Assembly (NCBI GenBank): GCA_945860065.1
Contig: CAMAPI010000014.1
Coordinates: forward strand, 1-37,134
Length of the DNA: 37,134 nucleotides
Source: Chryseobacterium gleum
Lineage (GTDB): Bacteria; Bacteroidota; Bacteroidia; Flavobacteriales_D; Crocinitomicaceae
Direction: 5' to 3'
Part shown: piece after piece, positions 1 through 7,071 of the stretch
How positions within the stretch are numbered: position 1 is the first letter of the stretch
How the letters are laid out: every line of letters starts with the position of its first letter
The notes under the pieces: generated by a model
Seen by the model: the letters and a program-made list of their open reading frames with translations, nothing else
What the model was told of the DNA's origin: nothing
The model's database searches: none
Program-made: the position numbers and the translations under genes

Positions 1-300
1 GTTGCTGATTTAGGAGTAGTATGTTACGAAAGCTGCGTTGCTTGTATCAGTGGTTTAGAAGAAAATGCAGCTGCAACTTTGACATTAATGCCAAATCCAG
101 CGCAAACATCTTTCAACATTGTTTCTTCTGAAGTAATTACAGAAGTTGAGTTAGTTGACTTGAGTGGAAAATCAGTGCGTAAAGTAACTGGATCTGCTAC
201 AGAAATGAATGTAAATGTATCTGACCTTGTTCAAGGAATGTATACAGTAATCGTTCGTTCTGAAAACGGAACAACAATATCTCGTGTGATCGTTCAATAA
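1..300 (+). CDS. C-terminal end of a T9SS type A sorting-domain protein (5' partial)
   Basis: The reading frame is open from the first base, so the gene begins before the window; only about 99 residues are visible. The last 75 or so residues form a typical type IX secretion C-terminal sorting domain: the opening motif LMPNPAQTSFNI, a central VDLSGKSV strand, then GMYTVIVRSENG and a final SRVIVQ. In Bacteroidota this domain directs a protein with an N-terminal Sec signal through the T9SS outer-membrane complex, where it is usually cleaved and the cargo released or attached to the surface. A cysteine-containing stretch (CYESCVACISG) precedes it. The function of the missing part cannot be told. 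A strong terminator follows directly. Confidence 0.9.
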   Translation, partial: VADLGVVCYESCVACISGLEENAAATLTLMPNPAQTSFNIVSSEVITEVELVDLSGKSVRKVTGSATEMNVNVSDLVQGMYTVIVRSENGTTISRVIVQ

Positions 301-321
301 TCACAAAAATAATTGATGTAG

Positions 322-350
322 AAAAGAGGGGCTTGTCCCCTCTTTTTTTT
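322..350 (+). terminator. Rho-independent terminator after the T9SS protein gene
   Basis: A perfect 9-bp stem AAAGAGGGG / CCCCTCTTT with the 5-nt loop CTTGT lies 22 bases after the stop codon and runs into an uninterrupted T tract. It ends the transcript of the partial gene and separates it from the promoter of the next gene. Confidence 0.9.
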
Positions 351-368
351 GTCCAAAAAGTTTGCTTA

Positions 369-403
369 TTTGGTCAGATAAGCTTCTTGTTTGCGTACTT
401 TTG
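369..403 (+). promoter_or_regulatory. Bacteroidota-type promoter of the 408-767 gene
   Basis: TTTG at 369-372 and TACTTTTG at 396-403 match the -33 (TTTG) and -7 (TAnnTTTG) elements with a 23-nt gap, the upper end of the usual range. The -7 box ends 4 nt before the ATG at 408, so transcription should start at or next to the start codon (probable leaderless mRNA). Confidence 0.65.
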
Positions 404-407
404 TGCC

Positions 408-767
408 ATGGATCATGACATCGAATTAAAATTTCAACGAGTTAAAAAAAGTCTTGAAAAGGATTTTGGGCCAGGACTCGATGTTCCATCGTTGCTATTT
501 TTAATTGGTGTTAACGAACTAGGTATTGGCTACAAAAATTTCAGCAAACAAGAAAAGACTGAATTAATGCATGTTGCCATTTGTACCTTGCTCGAACCAT
601 ACGGGTATTATGAATTTGAAGGGAGAGACAAAGACCAGTGGCCGCACTTTAAATTGAATCAATTAATTCCAGCGCTTGGCCACCAAGAAGAACAACATTT
701 AATGAAAGAAGCAATAATTGACTATTTCATTCAAAATGAATACTATACGCCTGATGAACAAGAATAA
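408..767 (+). CDS. Conserved hypothetical protein, 119 aa
   Basis: A small soluble protein without signal peptide or membrane segment, acidic at its C-terminus. I do not recognise a named domain; sequences of this kind are, to my memory, widespread single genes in Flavobacteriales without known function. Visible features are a stretch beginning DVPSLLFLIGVNELG, a KQEKTELMHVA helix and a LLEPYGYYEFEGRD segment rich in aromatic residues. The start is the ATG at 408 (MDHDIELKF): an in-frame GTG-type start at 333 would lie inside the terminator hairpin of the previous gene and upstream of the promoter, so it is not credible. The gene has its own promoter and is followed after 66 bases by ctaB with a separate promoter. 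Confidence 0.85.
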   Translation: MDHDIELKFQRVKKSLEKDFGPGLDVPSLLFLIGVNELGIGYKNFSKQEKTELMHVAICTLLEPYGYYEFEGRDKDQWPHFKLNQLIPALGHQEEQHLMKEAIIDYFIQNEYYTPDEQE

Positions 768-821
768 GTTATTCGCCTTAAAGAGCTTGTGCAATTTTAA
801 TAGATGAACGACCATAATTCG

Positions 822-829
822 TAATTTTG
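822..829 (+). promoter_or_regulatory. -7 promoter element of ctaB
   Basis: TAATTTTG matches the Bacteroidota -7 consensus TAnnTTTG and ends 4 nt before the ATG of ctaB. I see no good TTTG at the expected -33 distance. Position implies a leaderless or nearly leaderless transcript that opens the oxidase operon. Confidence 0.6.
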
Positions 830-833
830 TAAC

Positions 834-1706
834 ATGACTCACGAGACTATTCAAGCTCCATCCACATTTAAAACGTACTTAGTTTTTACGAAGTTTAGGT
901 TATCCTTTCTCGTGATTCTATCTGCCTTATCTGGTTATTTATTTGCTGGCGGGAAAGACGGATTGATCATTTTTTATCTAATGCTAGGCGGAACCCTTGT
1001 TACCGCGGCTTCCAACGGAGCTAATCAAATATGGGAAAGGGACTTGGATAAATTCATGAACCGCACCAATCAACGTCCGTTGCCGACTGGTCAAATGTCT
1101 GTTCGTGAAGCATACATCATTTGCACATGCTCGCTTATATCTGGAACGATTTTATTAGCCATGATTAATTGGAAAGGTGCGGCGCTCGGTTTACTTGCGT
1201 TTATCACGTATGTTTTCATTTACACTCCCCTCAAACAAAAAACACCATGGGCAGTTTTCGTTGGTGCTTTTCCAGGCGCTATTCCTCCCCTTTTAGGCGC
1301 AATTGCACATACAAACGCTTTTGGATTTGAGCCTGGCGTTTTGTTTTTTGTCCAATTTACGTGGCAATTTCCGCATTTTTGGGCAATCGCCTGGGTCCTA
1401 TACGATGATTATCTAAAAGCAGGGTTTTCCCTTCTTCCTTCAAAAACCGGAAGATCAAAGCATTCTGCCTTCCAAATCATGATTTACGCCTTAGCCCTTA
1501 TCCCTTTTAGTTTGGTTCCATGGTTATTAGGATGGACTGGCATTTACTCGTTAATTATTGCGAGTGTTTTAGGAATAGGATTCTTCCTATACGCATACAA
1601 ATTGTACCATAGTTTAGAAGTTTCAGATGCACGTAAACTAATGTTCGCCTCATTTGTTTATTTACCGATCATACAATTTGTTTATGTTTTTGATCGCATC
1701 ATTTAA
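834..1706 (+). CDS. ctaB: Protoheme IX farnesyltransferase (haem O synthase)
   Basis: This inner-membrane UbiA-family prenyltransferase adds a farnesyl group from farnesyl diphosphate to haem B to give haem O, a cofactor (or precursor of haem A) of haem-copper oxidases. At 290 residues it has the family length, with about eight to nine hydrophobic segments. The substrate-binding motif runs over residues 61-87: NGANQIWERDLDKFMNRT followed by NQRPLPTG, containing the conserved Asn and Asp residues that hold magnesium diphosphate. A second conserved region (YTPLKQKTPWAVFVGAFPGA) follows near residue 130. The gene is first in the oxidase block, with subunit III-like genes 31 bases downstream, which fits its role in supplying haem to that enzyme. 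Confidence 0.95.
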   Translation: MTHETIQAPSTFKTYLVFTKFRLSFLVILSALSGYLFAGGKDGLIIFYLMLGGTLVTAASNGANQIWERDLDKFMNRTNQRPLPTGQMSVREAYIICTCSLISGTILLAMINWKGAALGLLAFITYVFIYTPLKQKTPWAVFVGAFPGAIPPLLGAIAHTNAFGFEPGVLFFVQFTWQFPHFWAIAWVLYDDYLKAGFSLLPSKTGRSKHSAFQIMIYALALIPFSLVPWLLGWTGIYSLIIASVLGIGFFLYAYKLYHSLEVSDARKLMFASFVYLPIIQFVYVFDRII

Positions 1707-1737
1707 TCAAACATTCATTTAATTAATACACTACGCC

Positions 1738-2823
1738 ATGAGCACCGAAAACGAAGAAAAACCGACTGAAAAAAGAGATTTCGCCAACGAAATCAGTACG
1801 GAAGTGAAAGAAAAGATGAAGAAAAACTTAGTTTATGTTGGGATTTTCAGCGTCATCATGTTATTTGCAGGATTTACCTCTGGGTACATCGTATCCATGG
1901 GCGATTCCTTTTGGTTAAAATACCCTATGCCTATTTACTTTTGGTTAAGTACAGCGAGTATTGCCTTCAGTAGTTTGGCGTTTATTCTTGCCATTCGAAG
2001 TGCAAAAAAGAACCAACAAGGAAAAATCAAGATGTGGATGGCTGCTACCCTCATTTTTGGTGCTGGATTCATTTATTGTCAATTCAAAGGTTACGGTGAG
2101 TTGGTACGAAATGGCTTTCACGCTGTGAATAACCTGATAGTAACTGATGGTCGTTACGGAGATTATTTCGAGGTGAAATACCAAGACAAATTCATCGATG
2201 TAGATGGAAACAAATTTGTGTACGAAGGGAAAGAAATGAATCCCAATGATTTCAAAATTTTTCAAAATTTTATGTCACAATTTAAAGCGGTGAAGCAAAA
2301 CAAAGCTCTTCGTTTGACCAAGCCAGACGGTCGTTTTGAATTGTATTTCAACCAGCAACCACTTCTCATCAAAAATGGGCTTTTGTTTGCTAATGACACG
2401 ACGCAACTTCTATTTACAGATGAAATTCGCTTGAGTCAACTCGCTGTAAACATCCTAGATGGACGTGGGGACTTTTTTGCTAGAGGAGAATACGGAAAAG
2501 ACTTTACGATCTATTACAAAAAGCATTTGCTGGACTATAAAGACCGTAAACTTTGGTACAAAGGAGAAAGTATTAAACCTCATCTTCAGGTGAAGGCGAT
2601 GGAGTCAGCTGATTCAGCTTCACAATACCTCTATCTAATCACGTTTGTACATTTACTACACGTACTCATTGCATTACTTTATTTGCTAAAAGTTTCAACT
2701 GCTTCATTTAGAGGTGATTTCAATGCAGAGAACCACTTATCTCTGAGATTAAGCGCCTTGTTCTGGCATTTTTTAGGTCTTTTATGGTTAGGATTGCTCT
2801 TATTTTTCATATTTATTCACTAA
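1738..2823 (+). CDS. Haem-copper oxidase subunit III-like protein with large periplasmic insertion
   Basis: A 361-residue CoxIII-family protein in the position where flavobacterial operons carry the first of two subunit III genes. Five transmembrane segments can be drawn at about residues 30-53, 62-87, 97-117, 297-318 and 335-360. Usual relatives are around 200 residues; the excess is a hydrophilic stretch from about 121 to 293 between segments three and four. By the positive-inside rule (lysines at the N-terminus and in the 86-98 loop) this insertion faces the periplasm. It contains at least two related units, residues 137-169 and 249-281 (GRYGDYFEVKY... and GEYGKDFTIYY..., both ending KGE/EGK-x-x-x-P), with a weaker one near 196-226. 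Subunit III stabilises the catalytic subunits, which are not in this window. The role of the insertion is unknown. Confidence 0.88.
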   Translation: MSTENEEKPTEKRDFANEISTEVKEKMKKNLVYVGIFSVIMLFAGFTSGYIVSMGDSFWLKYPMPIYFWLSTASIAFSSLAFILAIRSAKKNQQGKIKMWMAATLIFGAGFIYCQFKGYGELVRNGFHAVNNLIVTDGRYGDYFEVKYQDKFIDVDGNKFVYEGKEMNPNDFKIFQNFMSQFKAVKQNKALRLTKPDGRFELYFNQQPLLIKNGLLFANDTTQLLFTDEIRLSQLAVNILDGRGDFFARGEYGKDFTIYYKKHLLDYKDRKLWYKGESIKPHLQVKAMESADSASQYLYLITFVHLLHVLIALLYLLKVSTASFRGDFNAENHLSLRLSALFWHFLGLLWLGLLLFFIFIH

Positions 2824-2828
2824 ATTTG
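2821..2828 (+). promoter_or_regulatory. Possible -7 promoter element before the second subunit III gene
   Basis: TAAATTTG fits TAnnTTTG and overlaps the stop codon of the preceding gene; the gap to the ATG at 2845 is 16 nt. A TTG at 2794-2796 is 24 nt upstream, slightly too far for a standard -33 element. It may give extra transcripts inside the operon. Confidence 0.4.
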
Positions 2829-2844
2829 CAGAAAATTTGTTAGA

Positions 2845-3870
2845 ATGTCTGGACATACAACGCAACTAGATGCCAAAACCCTATGGGGCGGAAAAGAATC
2901 ACCTTTTCAAACGAGCTATGGTAAATTAATGATGTGGTTTTTCCTAGTGTCAGATGCCCTGACATTTAGTGGATTGCTCATTGCATATGGTTTTACGCGT
3001 CACGATGCGCAAGACGCATGGCCAATTGGCGAGGAAACCTTTAATTCTATGCCTTTCTTAGGTCATGGTTACCCTTTGCTTTACGTGGCATTAATGACCT
3101 TTATTTTGATTGTTTCTTCTGTTACGATGGTATTAGCTGTTGAAGCAGGACATCGAATGAATCGGAAAGGAGTTACCAATTGGCTGATTGCTACCATTAT
3201 TGGTGGATTCTTCTTCGTTGGTTCTCAAGCATGGGAATGGTCTCACTTTATTCATGGTTCTGAATTCGGGAAAATAGAATTAGCGGATGGTTCACAAGCG
3301 ATTGTGAAAGGGCATTTCGGTGAAATAAAAAACTTTACCGTTGTTGAAGCGGGCGCACACCATAAAGTAGGTGAAGTGATGAAAGATAATTTAATGCACG
3401 AATTCCAACATGCTGCTGAAGAAGGGCATTTGAAAGGCGGTATGATTCATTTGGCTGATGGGTCCCTTGCTAAAATCAATAAAGAAAAAGACCATGAAAT
3501 GAAATTGATCATCAAGAAGTCTGGTGCTCAAAACAAAACTGGTGCACGGGCGGTTACTGGCGCTGCGGCAGAAAAAATGTACTACGAAGCGCTATACAGC
3601 GGGGAAGCAAATCGCGTTGTTTATGGTGCAGACATGAAACAAAACGAATACGGCCCTCAACAATACGCTCAGTTCTTCTTCTTTATCACCGGATTCCATG
3701 GTTTCCACGTATTCTCTGGCGTAATGATTAATATTATCATTTTATTAGGTGTTCTCAAAGGAACCTACCACAAACGTGGACATTATGAAATGGTAGAAAA
3801 AACTGGACTTTATTGGCACTTTGTCGATTTAGTTTGGGTATTTGTCTTCACATTCTTCTATTTGATCTGA
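2845..3870 (+). CDS. Cytochrome c oxidase subunit III
   Basis: A 341-residue membrane protein of the CoxIII family. Segments lie at about 27-50, 76-101, 112-130, 274-302 and 320-341. Family marks include WFFLVSDALTFSG in the first segment, FFFITGFHGFHVFSG in the fourth (residues 277-291) and GLYWHFVDLVWVFVFTFFYL at the end. As in the preceding gene, a hydrophilic insertion of about 135 residues (135-270) sits between segments three and four, predicted periplasmic. It holds two copies of an ADGS-centred unit (residues 143-173 and 200-231) separated by a histidine-rich helix-like stretch. Long versions of this second subunit are, from memory, usual in Flavobacteriales. It follows the first subunit III gene by 21 bases. 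Confidence 0.93.
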   Translation: MSGHTTQLDAKTLWGGKESPFQTSYGKLMMWFFLVSDALTFSGLLIAYGFTRHDAQDAWPIGEETFNSMPFLGHGYPLLYVALMTFILIVSSVTMVLAVEAGHRMNRKGVTNWLIATIIGGFFFVGSQAWEWSHFIHGSEFGKIELADGSQAIVKGHFGEIKNFTVVEAGAHHKVGEVMKDNLMHEFQHAAEEGHLKGGMIHLADGSLAKINKEKDHEMKLIIKKSGAQNKTGARAVTGAAAEKMYYEALYSGEANRVVYGADMKQNEYGPQQYAQFFFFITGFHGFHVFSGVMINIIILLGVLKGTYHKRGHYEMVEKTGLYWHFVDLVWVFVFTFFYLI

Positions 3871-3895
3871 TTGAAACACACTAAAATATATTCTC

Positions 3896-4264
3896 ATGGA
3901 AAGAGATGACTTAATTGAATATTCATTACACAATCACCACGACGAGGCTAAAGGAAAGTCCATTCGTAAGAAAATCGTTCAAGTAACTGTTTTATTAACC
4001 ATCATAACGACGGTTGAAGTGTTCTTGGGCGCCATGATTAAGCAAAGCAGTGATGCTTGGGCATATATTAAATGGTCATTTATCATTATGACACTTGTTA
4101 AGGCAGCATACATTGTAATGGTGTTTATGCACTTAGGTGACGAGAAAAAAGCCCTGAGAAACGTTGTTTTAATTCCTTATGCAATCTTTATCCTTTACTT
4201 AATCTTTATCGGATTATGGGAAGCAACAGAGGTTTCAGCTGCGTTGAAATCTTTCGGATTCTAG
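3896..4264 (+). CDS. Cytochrome c oxidase subunit IV (prokaryotic caa3-type)
   Basis: A 122-residue protein with a charged cytoplasmic N-terminus containing an IRKKIVQV segment and three hydrophobic helices at about 29-48, 58-82 and 89-112, the pattern of the small COX4_pro family. VEVFLGAM in the first helix and VKAAYIVMVFMHLGDEK at the end of the second are characteristic. The protein packs around the oxidase core and has no catalytic residues. It lies between subunit III (25 bases upstream) and the SCO-like gene (3 bases downstream) and is surely co-transcribed. Confidence 0.92.
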   Translation: MERDDLIEYSLHNHHDEAKGKSIRKKIVQVTVLLTIITTVEVFLGAMIKQSSDAWAYIKWSFIIMTLVKAAYIVMVFMHLGDEKKALRNVVLIPYAIFILYLIFIGLWEATEVSAALKSFGF

Positions 4265-4267
4265 AAC

Positions 4268-4963
4268 ATGTCTCAATCCCAACAGCCCAGAAGTCGTGCA
4301 AAATCGATTTTAGCCCTGGTGTTGGTTTTTGGCCCAGCGATTTTTCTTATTCTTATTTCAACTCGTCGCTGTGAACATCGGTTTAAGCAGCTTGATGATT
4401 ATGGATTAATTCAGTCCCCTTCCTTCGAAGTGTTTGAAAACGGAGTTTGCCAAAGTAAAAAGTTAAGTGATTACAAAGGCGATCTCATTGTTGTTTCAAC
4501 CATTCAAACAAGTTGTCCAAAGGAATGTGGTATTTCTCTTTGGCACTTTAATCAAATTCTGTTTCAACACATTCGAAAAAACAAACGAAAAAAGCTGAAA
4601 CAAGTACGTCTAATTTCTTTCGCTACGGATGAATTTGGTCGACCTGCGTCAGACCAGCAAATCAAAAATATTCGGGAGATGTTACGGGATGATATCGAAG
4701 GCTACGATCCGTCTATTTGGATTGTGGCAAAGGGCGATCCCGCCAAAGTGTATGACATCAAACACAACAACCAAAGTCTTTACAGAAGAGGGAAACAATA
4801 TTTTGGTGGTGTTAGTTATTCCTCCCTTATGCTTCTACTGGATAAACAAAATCACCTTCGAATGGTTTTAAAAGGAAATGAAGAGGGCATGATTCGCAGA
4901 ATGAAAGAACACCTGGCCCTGCTTCAAAAGCAATATGACAAAGAACGGGCAAAAAATGGCTAA
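4268..4963 (+). CDS. SCO1/SenC-like protein lacking the copper-binding histidine
   Basis: A 231-residue membrane-anchored protein: one hydrophobic segment at 13-31, then a periplasmic thioredoxin-like domain. It is related to the SCO1 protein encoded next to it. The paired cysteines are kept as CPKEC (C83, C87). Aligning the shared DK-x-x-H-[LV]-R stretch places Y184 where the true SCO1 has its third copper ligand, histidine. Other SCO landmarks (VRLISFATDEFGRP for the usual ISVDP region) are also altered. It could be a thiol-disulphide oxidoreductase acting on CuA cysteines or on SCO1, instead of a copper carrier; that is inference. The gene overlaps the SCO1 gene by 8 bases, so the two products are probably made together. 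Flavobacterial oxidase operons often carry an unannotated gene at this place. Confidence 0.8.
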   Translation: MSQSQQPRSRAKSILALVLVFGPAIFLILISTRRCEHRFKQLDDYGLIQSPSFEVFENGVCQSKKLSDYKGDLIVVSTIQTSCPKECGISLWHFNQILFQHIRKNKRKKLKQVRLISFATDEFGRPASDQQIKNIREMLRDDIEGYDPSIWIVAKGDPAKVYDIKHNNQSLYRRGKQYFGGVSYSSLMLLLDKQNHLRMVLKGNEEGMIRRMKEHLALLQKQYDKERAKNG

Positions 4964-5624
4964 AACTTCCTTCATTCTTGGTCTCTTAATCCTGCTCCTG
5001 TCTTGCGGCAATGAAATTCCGCCAAAACTTCCCATACTTGGAAATGTAGATTTATCGTACAAAACAGTGAATGGTGTAGAAAGGGTTGACACGATTTATC
5101 CGTCAATCCCCAACTTCTCTTTTTTAAATCAAGATAGCCTTAAGGTCACCAATGAAACGTACAAAAACCGCATTTGGGTTGTTGAATTCTTCTTTGCCAC
5201 GTGTCCAACGATTTGTCCGATTATGAATGTGCAATTCAACAAATTAAATCAGGATACCAAAAAGCATCAAAAACACATTCAATTTCTGTCGTTTAGTATT
5301 AATCCAACACATGACCTTCCATTCGTTTTAACTAAATACAAACGCGCCCACGGAATCACAGCGAACAACTGGGATTTCCTCACGGGAAATGAAGCCGAAA
5401 CACACCGTCTAGGCATTGAGAATTTCTTAACGTTCGCAGGAAGAGATAATGAAGCCGAAGGTGGATATGCGCATTCTGGATCGTTTACTCTTGTAGACAA
5501 AGCGGGGCATGTTCGAGGTGTTTATGCAGTGACTAATACGGACTTGAGCGTAAACGCGAACGAATACAAACGACTCAAAACAGATATATTTAACCTTTTA
5601 ACATATGAATACCATGTCGAATAA
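4956..5624 (+). CDS. SCO1/SenC family copper chaperone (lipoprotein)
   Basis: This periplasmic lipoprotein delivers copper to, or reduces, the CuA site of cytochrome oxidase subunit II. The start at 4956 gives a short lipoprotein signal, MAKTSFILGLLILLLSC, with the lipid-attached cysteine at residue 17; an in-frame ATG at 4935 would add seven charged residues and is less likely. The thioredoxin-fold domain carries the copper ligands CPTIC (C83, C87) and a histidine in YAHSGS (H173), the complete SCO set. FLSFSINPTHD is the usual FxSVDP-type strand. It overlaps the degenerate paralogue upstream by 8 bases and the DUF420 gene downstream, so all three are in one operon. Confidence 0.93.
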   Translation: MAKTSFILGLLILLLSCGNEIPPKLPILGNVDLSYKTVNGVERVDTIYPSIPNFSFLNQDSLKVTNETYKNRIWVVEFFFATCPTICPIMNVQFNKLNQDTKKHQKHIQFLSFSINPTHDLPFVLTKYKRAHGITANNWDFLTGNEAETHRLGIENFLTFAGRDNEAEGGYAHSGSFTLVDKAGHVRGVYAVTNTDLSVNANEYKRLKTDIFNLLTYEYHVE

Positions 5625-6138
5625 CAACCTGCCATCCTCTAAATACAGAAAAATCGTTGTTGCCATTTCCATCATTATTCCAGTCGCTGTTGCGGCGCTA
5701 TTTGGAATTAAAGTGGAAGGGGTCGATTTATCCTGTTTGCCGCCATTTTACGCTTCTTTGAATGGCATTACGGCTATTTTGTTAATTCTTGCGTTAATAT
5801 TCATTAAACGAGGCAATATGAGGCTTCATCAGCGCACTATTCAAGTGTGTCTAGCTATTAGTCTTTTGTTTTTGCTGTGTTATGTGGCTTATCACATGAC
5901 CTCAGATAGCACGGCGTACGAAGGGTCATACAAAACCGTCTATTACTTCATTTTAATTTCACACATCCTTTTAAGCGTTGCTGTTATACCTGTTGTATTA
6001 TTCTCTTATTTATTCGCCTTAGAAGGAAATTTCGCAAAACATAAAAAGTATACGCGCTTTGCTTTCCCAATTTGGTTGTACGTTGCCGTAACAGGAGTGG
6101 TGGTTTATTGGATGATTTCTCCTTTCTATGTGCATTAA
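5614..6138 (+). CDS. DUF420 membrane protein (CtaM/YozB-like oxidase assembly factor)
   Basis: About 174 residues with five hydrophobic segments and no large soluble part. Conserved histidines of the DUF420 family can be seen in MRLHQRT, CYVAYHMTSD, ILISHILLS and FAKHKKYTR, just at or in the membrane. The Bacillus member, YozB/CtaM, is needed to make functional haem A-containing oxidases, and the position here, after SCO1, agrees with such a role. The N-terminus overlaps the end of the SCO1 gene: ATG at 5605 (20-base overlap) and 5614 (11-base overlap) are both possible; I prefer the shorter overlap. No own promoter is seen. Confidence 0.9.
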   Translation: MSNNNLPSSKYRKIVVAISIIIPVAVAALFGIKVEGVDLSCLPPFYASLNGITAILLILALIFIKRGNMRLHQRTIQVCLAISLLFLLCYVAYHMTSDSTAYEGSYKTVYYFILISHILLSVAVIPVVLFSYLFALEGNFAKHKKYTRFAFPIWLYVAVTGVVVYWMISPFYVH

Positions 6139-6186
6139 TTCAAGGTAAAAGGGTAACTTTCGGTTCAATCTTTTCAATTTTATAAA

Positions 6187-6624
6187 ATGGACCAAACTCA
6201 TTTACACCTCATCACCAATCACCTTGCCATCATCGGGGCGCTTTTCGCTGGAATTGTTTTACTCATTGGTTTACTTTCAAACACCGTTCAAACACGCATC
6301 GCGGCTTTTATTTTGATGCTCATCTCCAGTATAGGCGGATACATTACCTATCAAACCGGACATGAAGCGGAAGAAACCGTAGAACACATGAAGAATATTA
6401 GCGAACATATTATTGAACAACACGAAGAATTTGCTGAAAAAGCATTTTGGTTCATCATTTTACTGTTTATTGCCTCCCTTGTTGGATTGTATGCCGGAAA
6501 AAAGAACCTGCAGTCAGAGAAAAAAATCTCATGGATTATTTTATTGATTTGCTTCGTTGGTTTTGCGGTATTTGCTTGGACGGGTTACCTTGGCGGACAA
6601 ATCATGCATGCAAACGATTTTTAA
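6187..6624 (+). CDS. Small four-helix membrane protein, function unknown
   Basis: A 145-residue integral membrane protein. Hydrophobic segments lie at about 12-30, 36-53, 85-102 and 112-131. It begins with HLHLITNHLAIIGALFAG, a histidine/asparagine pattern that resembles the first helix of DUF2231-type proteins, in which histidines may bind haem; further histidines occur in TGHEAEE, in the amphipathic acidic 65-80 region (EHMKNISEHIIEQHEE) and in the C-terminal MHAND. Haem binding is only a suggestion. It follows DUF420 by 48 bases and precedes the deaminase gene by 9, so it is likely read from the oxidase operon. Confidence 0.75.
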   Translation: MDQTHLHLITNHLAIIGALFAGIVLLIGLLSNTVQTRIAAFILMLISSIGGYITYQTGHEAEETVEHMKNISEHIIEQHEEFAEKAFWFIILLFIASLVGLYAGKKNLQSEKKISWIILLICFVGFAVFAWTGYLGGQIMHANDF

Positions 6625-6633
6625 ATTCAAAAA

Positions 6634-7071
6634 ATGAGTCAATCCGCCAAACAATCCCGATACGACAAAGCGTATTTAAGACTAGCATTAAGTTGGGCTG
6701 AGCTCTCTCATTGCGCGAGAAAAAAAGTGGGCGCTATCATTGTGAAAGATTCCATCATTATTTCCGATGGATACAATGGAACTCCTGGTGGATTTGATAA
6801 TTCCTGTGAAAATGAAGCGGGCGAAACGCATTGGTATGTTTTACATGCCGAGGCAAATGCCATTTTAAAAGTGGCAAGATCGTCCAATAATTGCAAAGAT
6901 GCCACCTTATATTTAACCCATTCTCCCTGTAAAGACTGCAGTAAATTAGTCTTGCAGTCGGGGATTAAACGCCTTGTCTTCATAGAAGCATATAAGGATA
7001 CTTCAGGTATTGACTTTCTTAAAAATGCAGGTTTAGAAGTGGTTCAAATCGAAAATTGTGCCCATGTCTGA
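6634..7071 (+). CDS. dCMP deaminase family protein
   Basis: A 145-residue zinc-dependent deaminase of the cytidine/deoxycytidylate group. The zinc and catalytic motifs are present: HAEANAIL (ligand histidine and proton-shuttling glutamate, about residue 70) and SPCKDCSK (two ligand cysteines, about residue 90). Length and the GYNGTPGGFDN loop fit ComEB-like dCMP deaminases, which make dUMP for thymidylate synthesis; this exact substrate is inferred. The gene is cytosolic, with no signal. It overlaps the protease gene downstream by 8 bases, a close coupling of two proteins with no evident functional link. Confidence 0.9.
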   Translation: MSQSAKQSRYDKAYLRLALSWAELSHCARKKVGAIIVKDSIIISDGYNGTPGGFDNSCENEAGETHWYVLHAEANAILKVARSSNNCKDATLYLTHSPCKDCSKLVLQSGIKRLVFIEAYKDTSGIDFLKNAGLEVVQIENCAHV

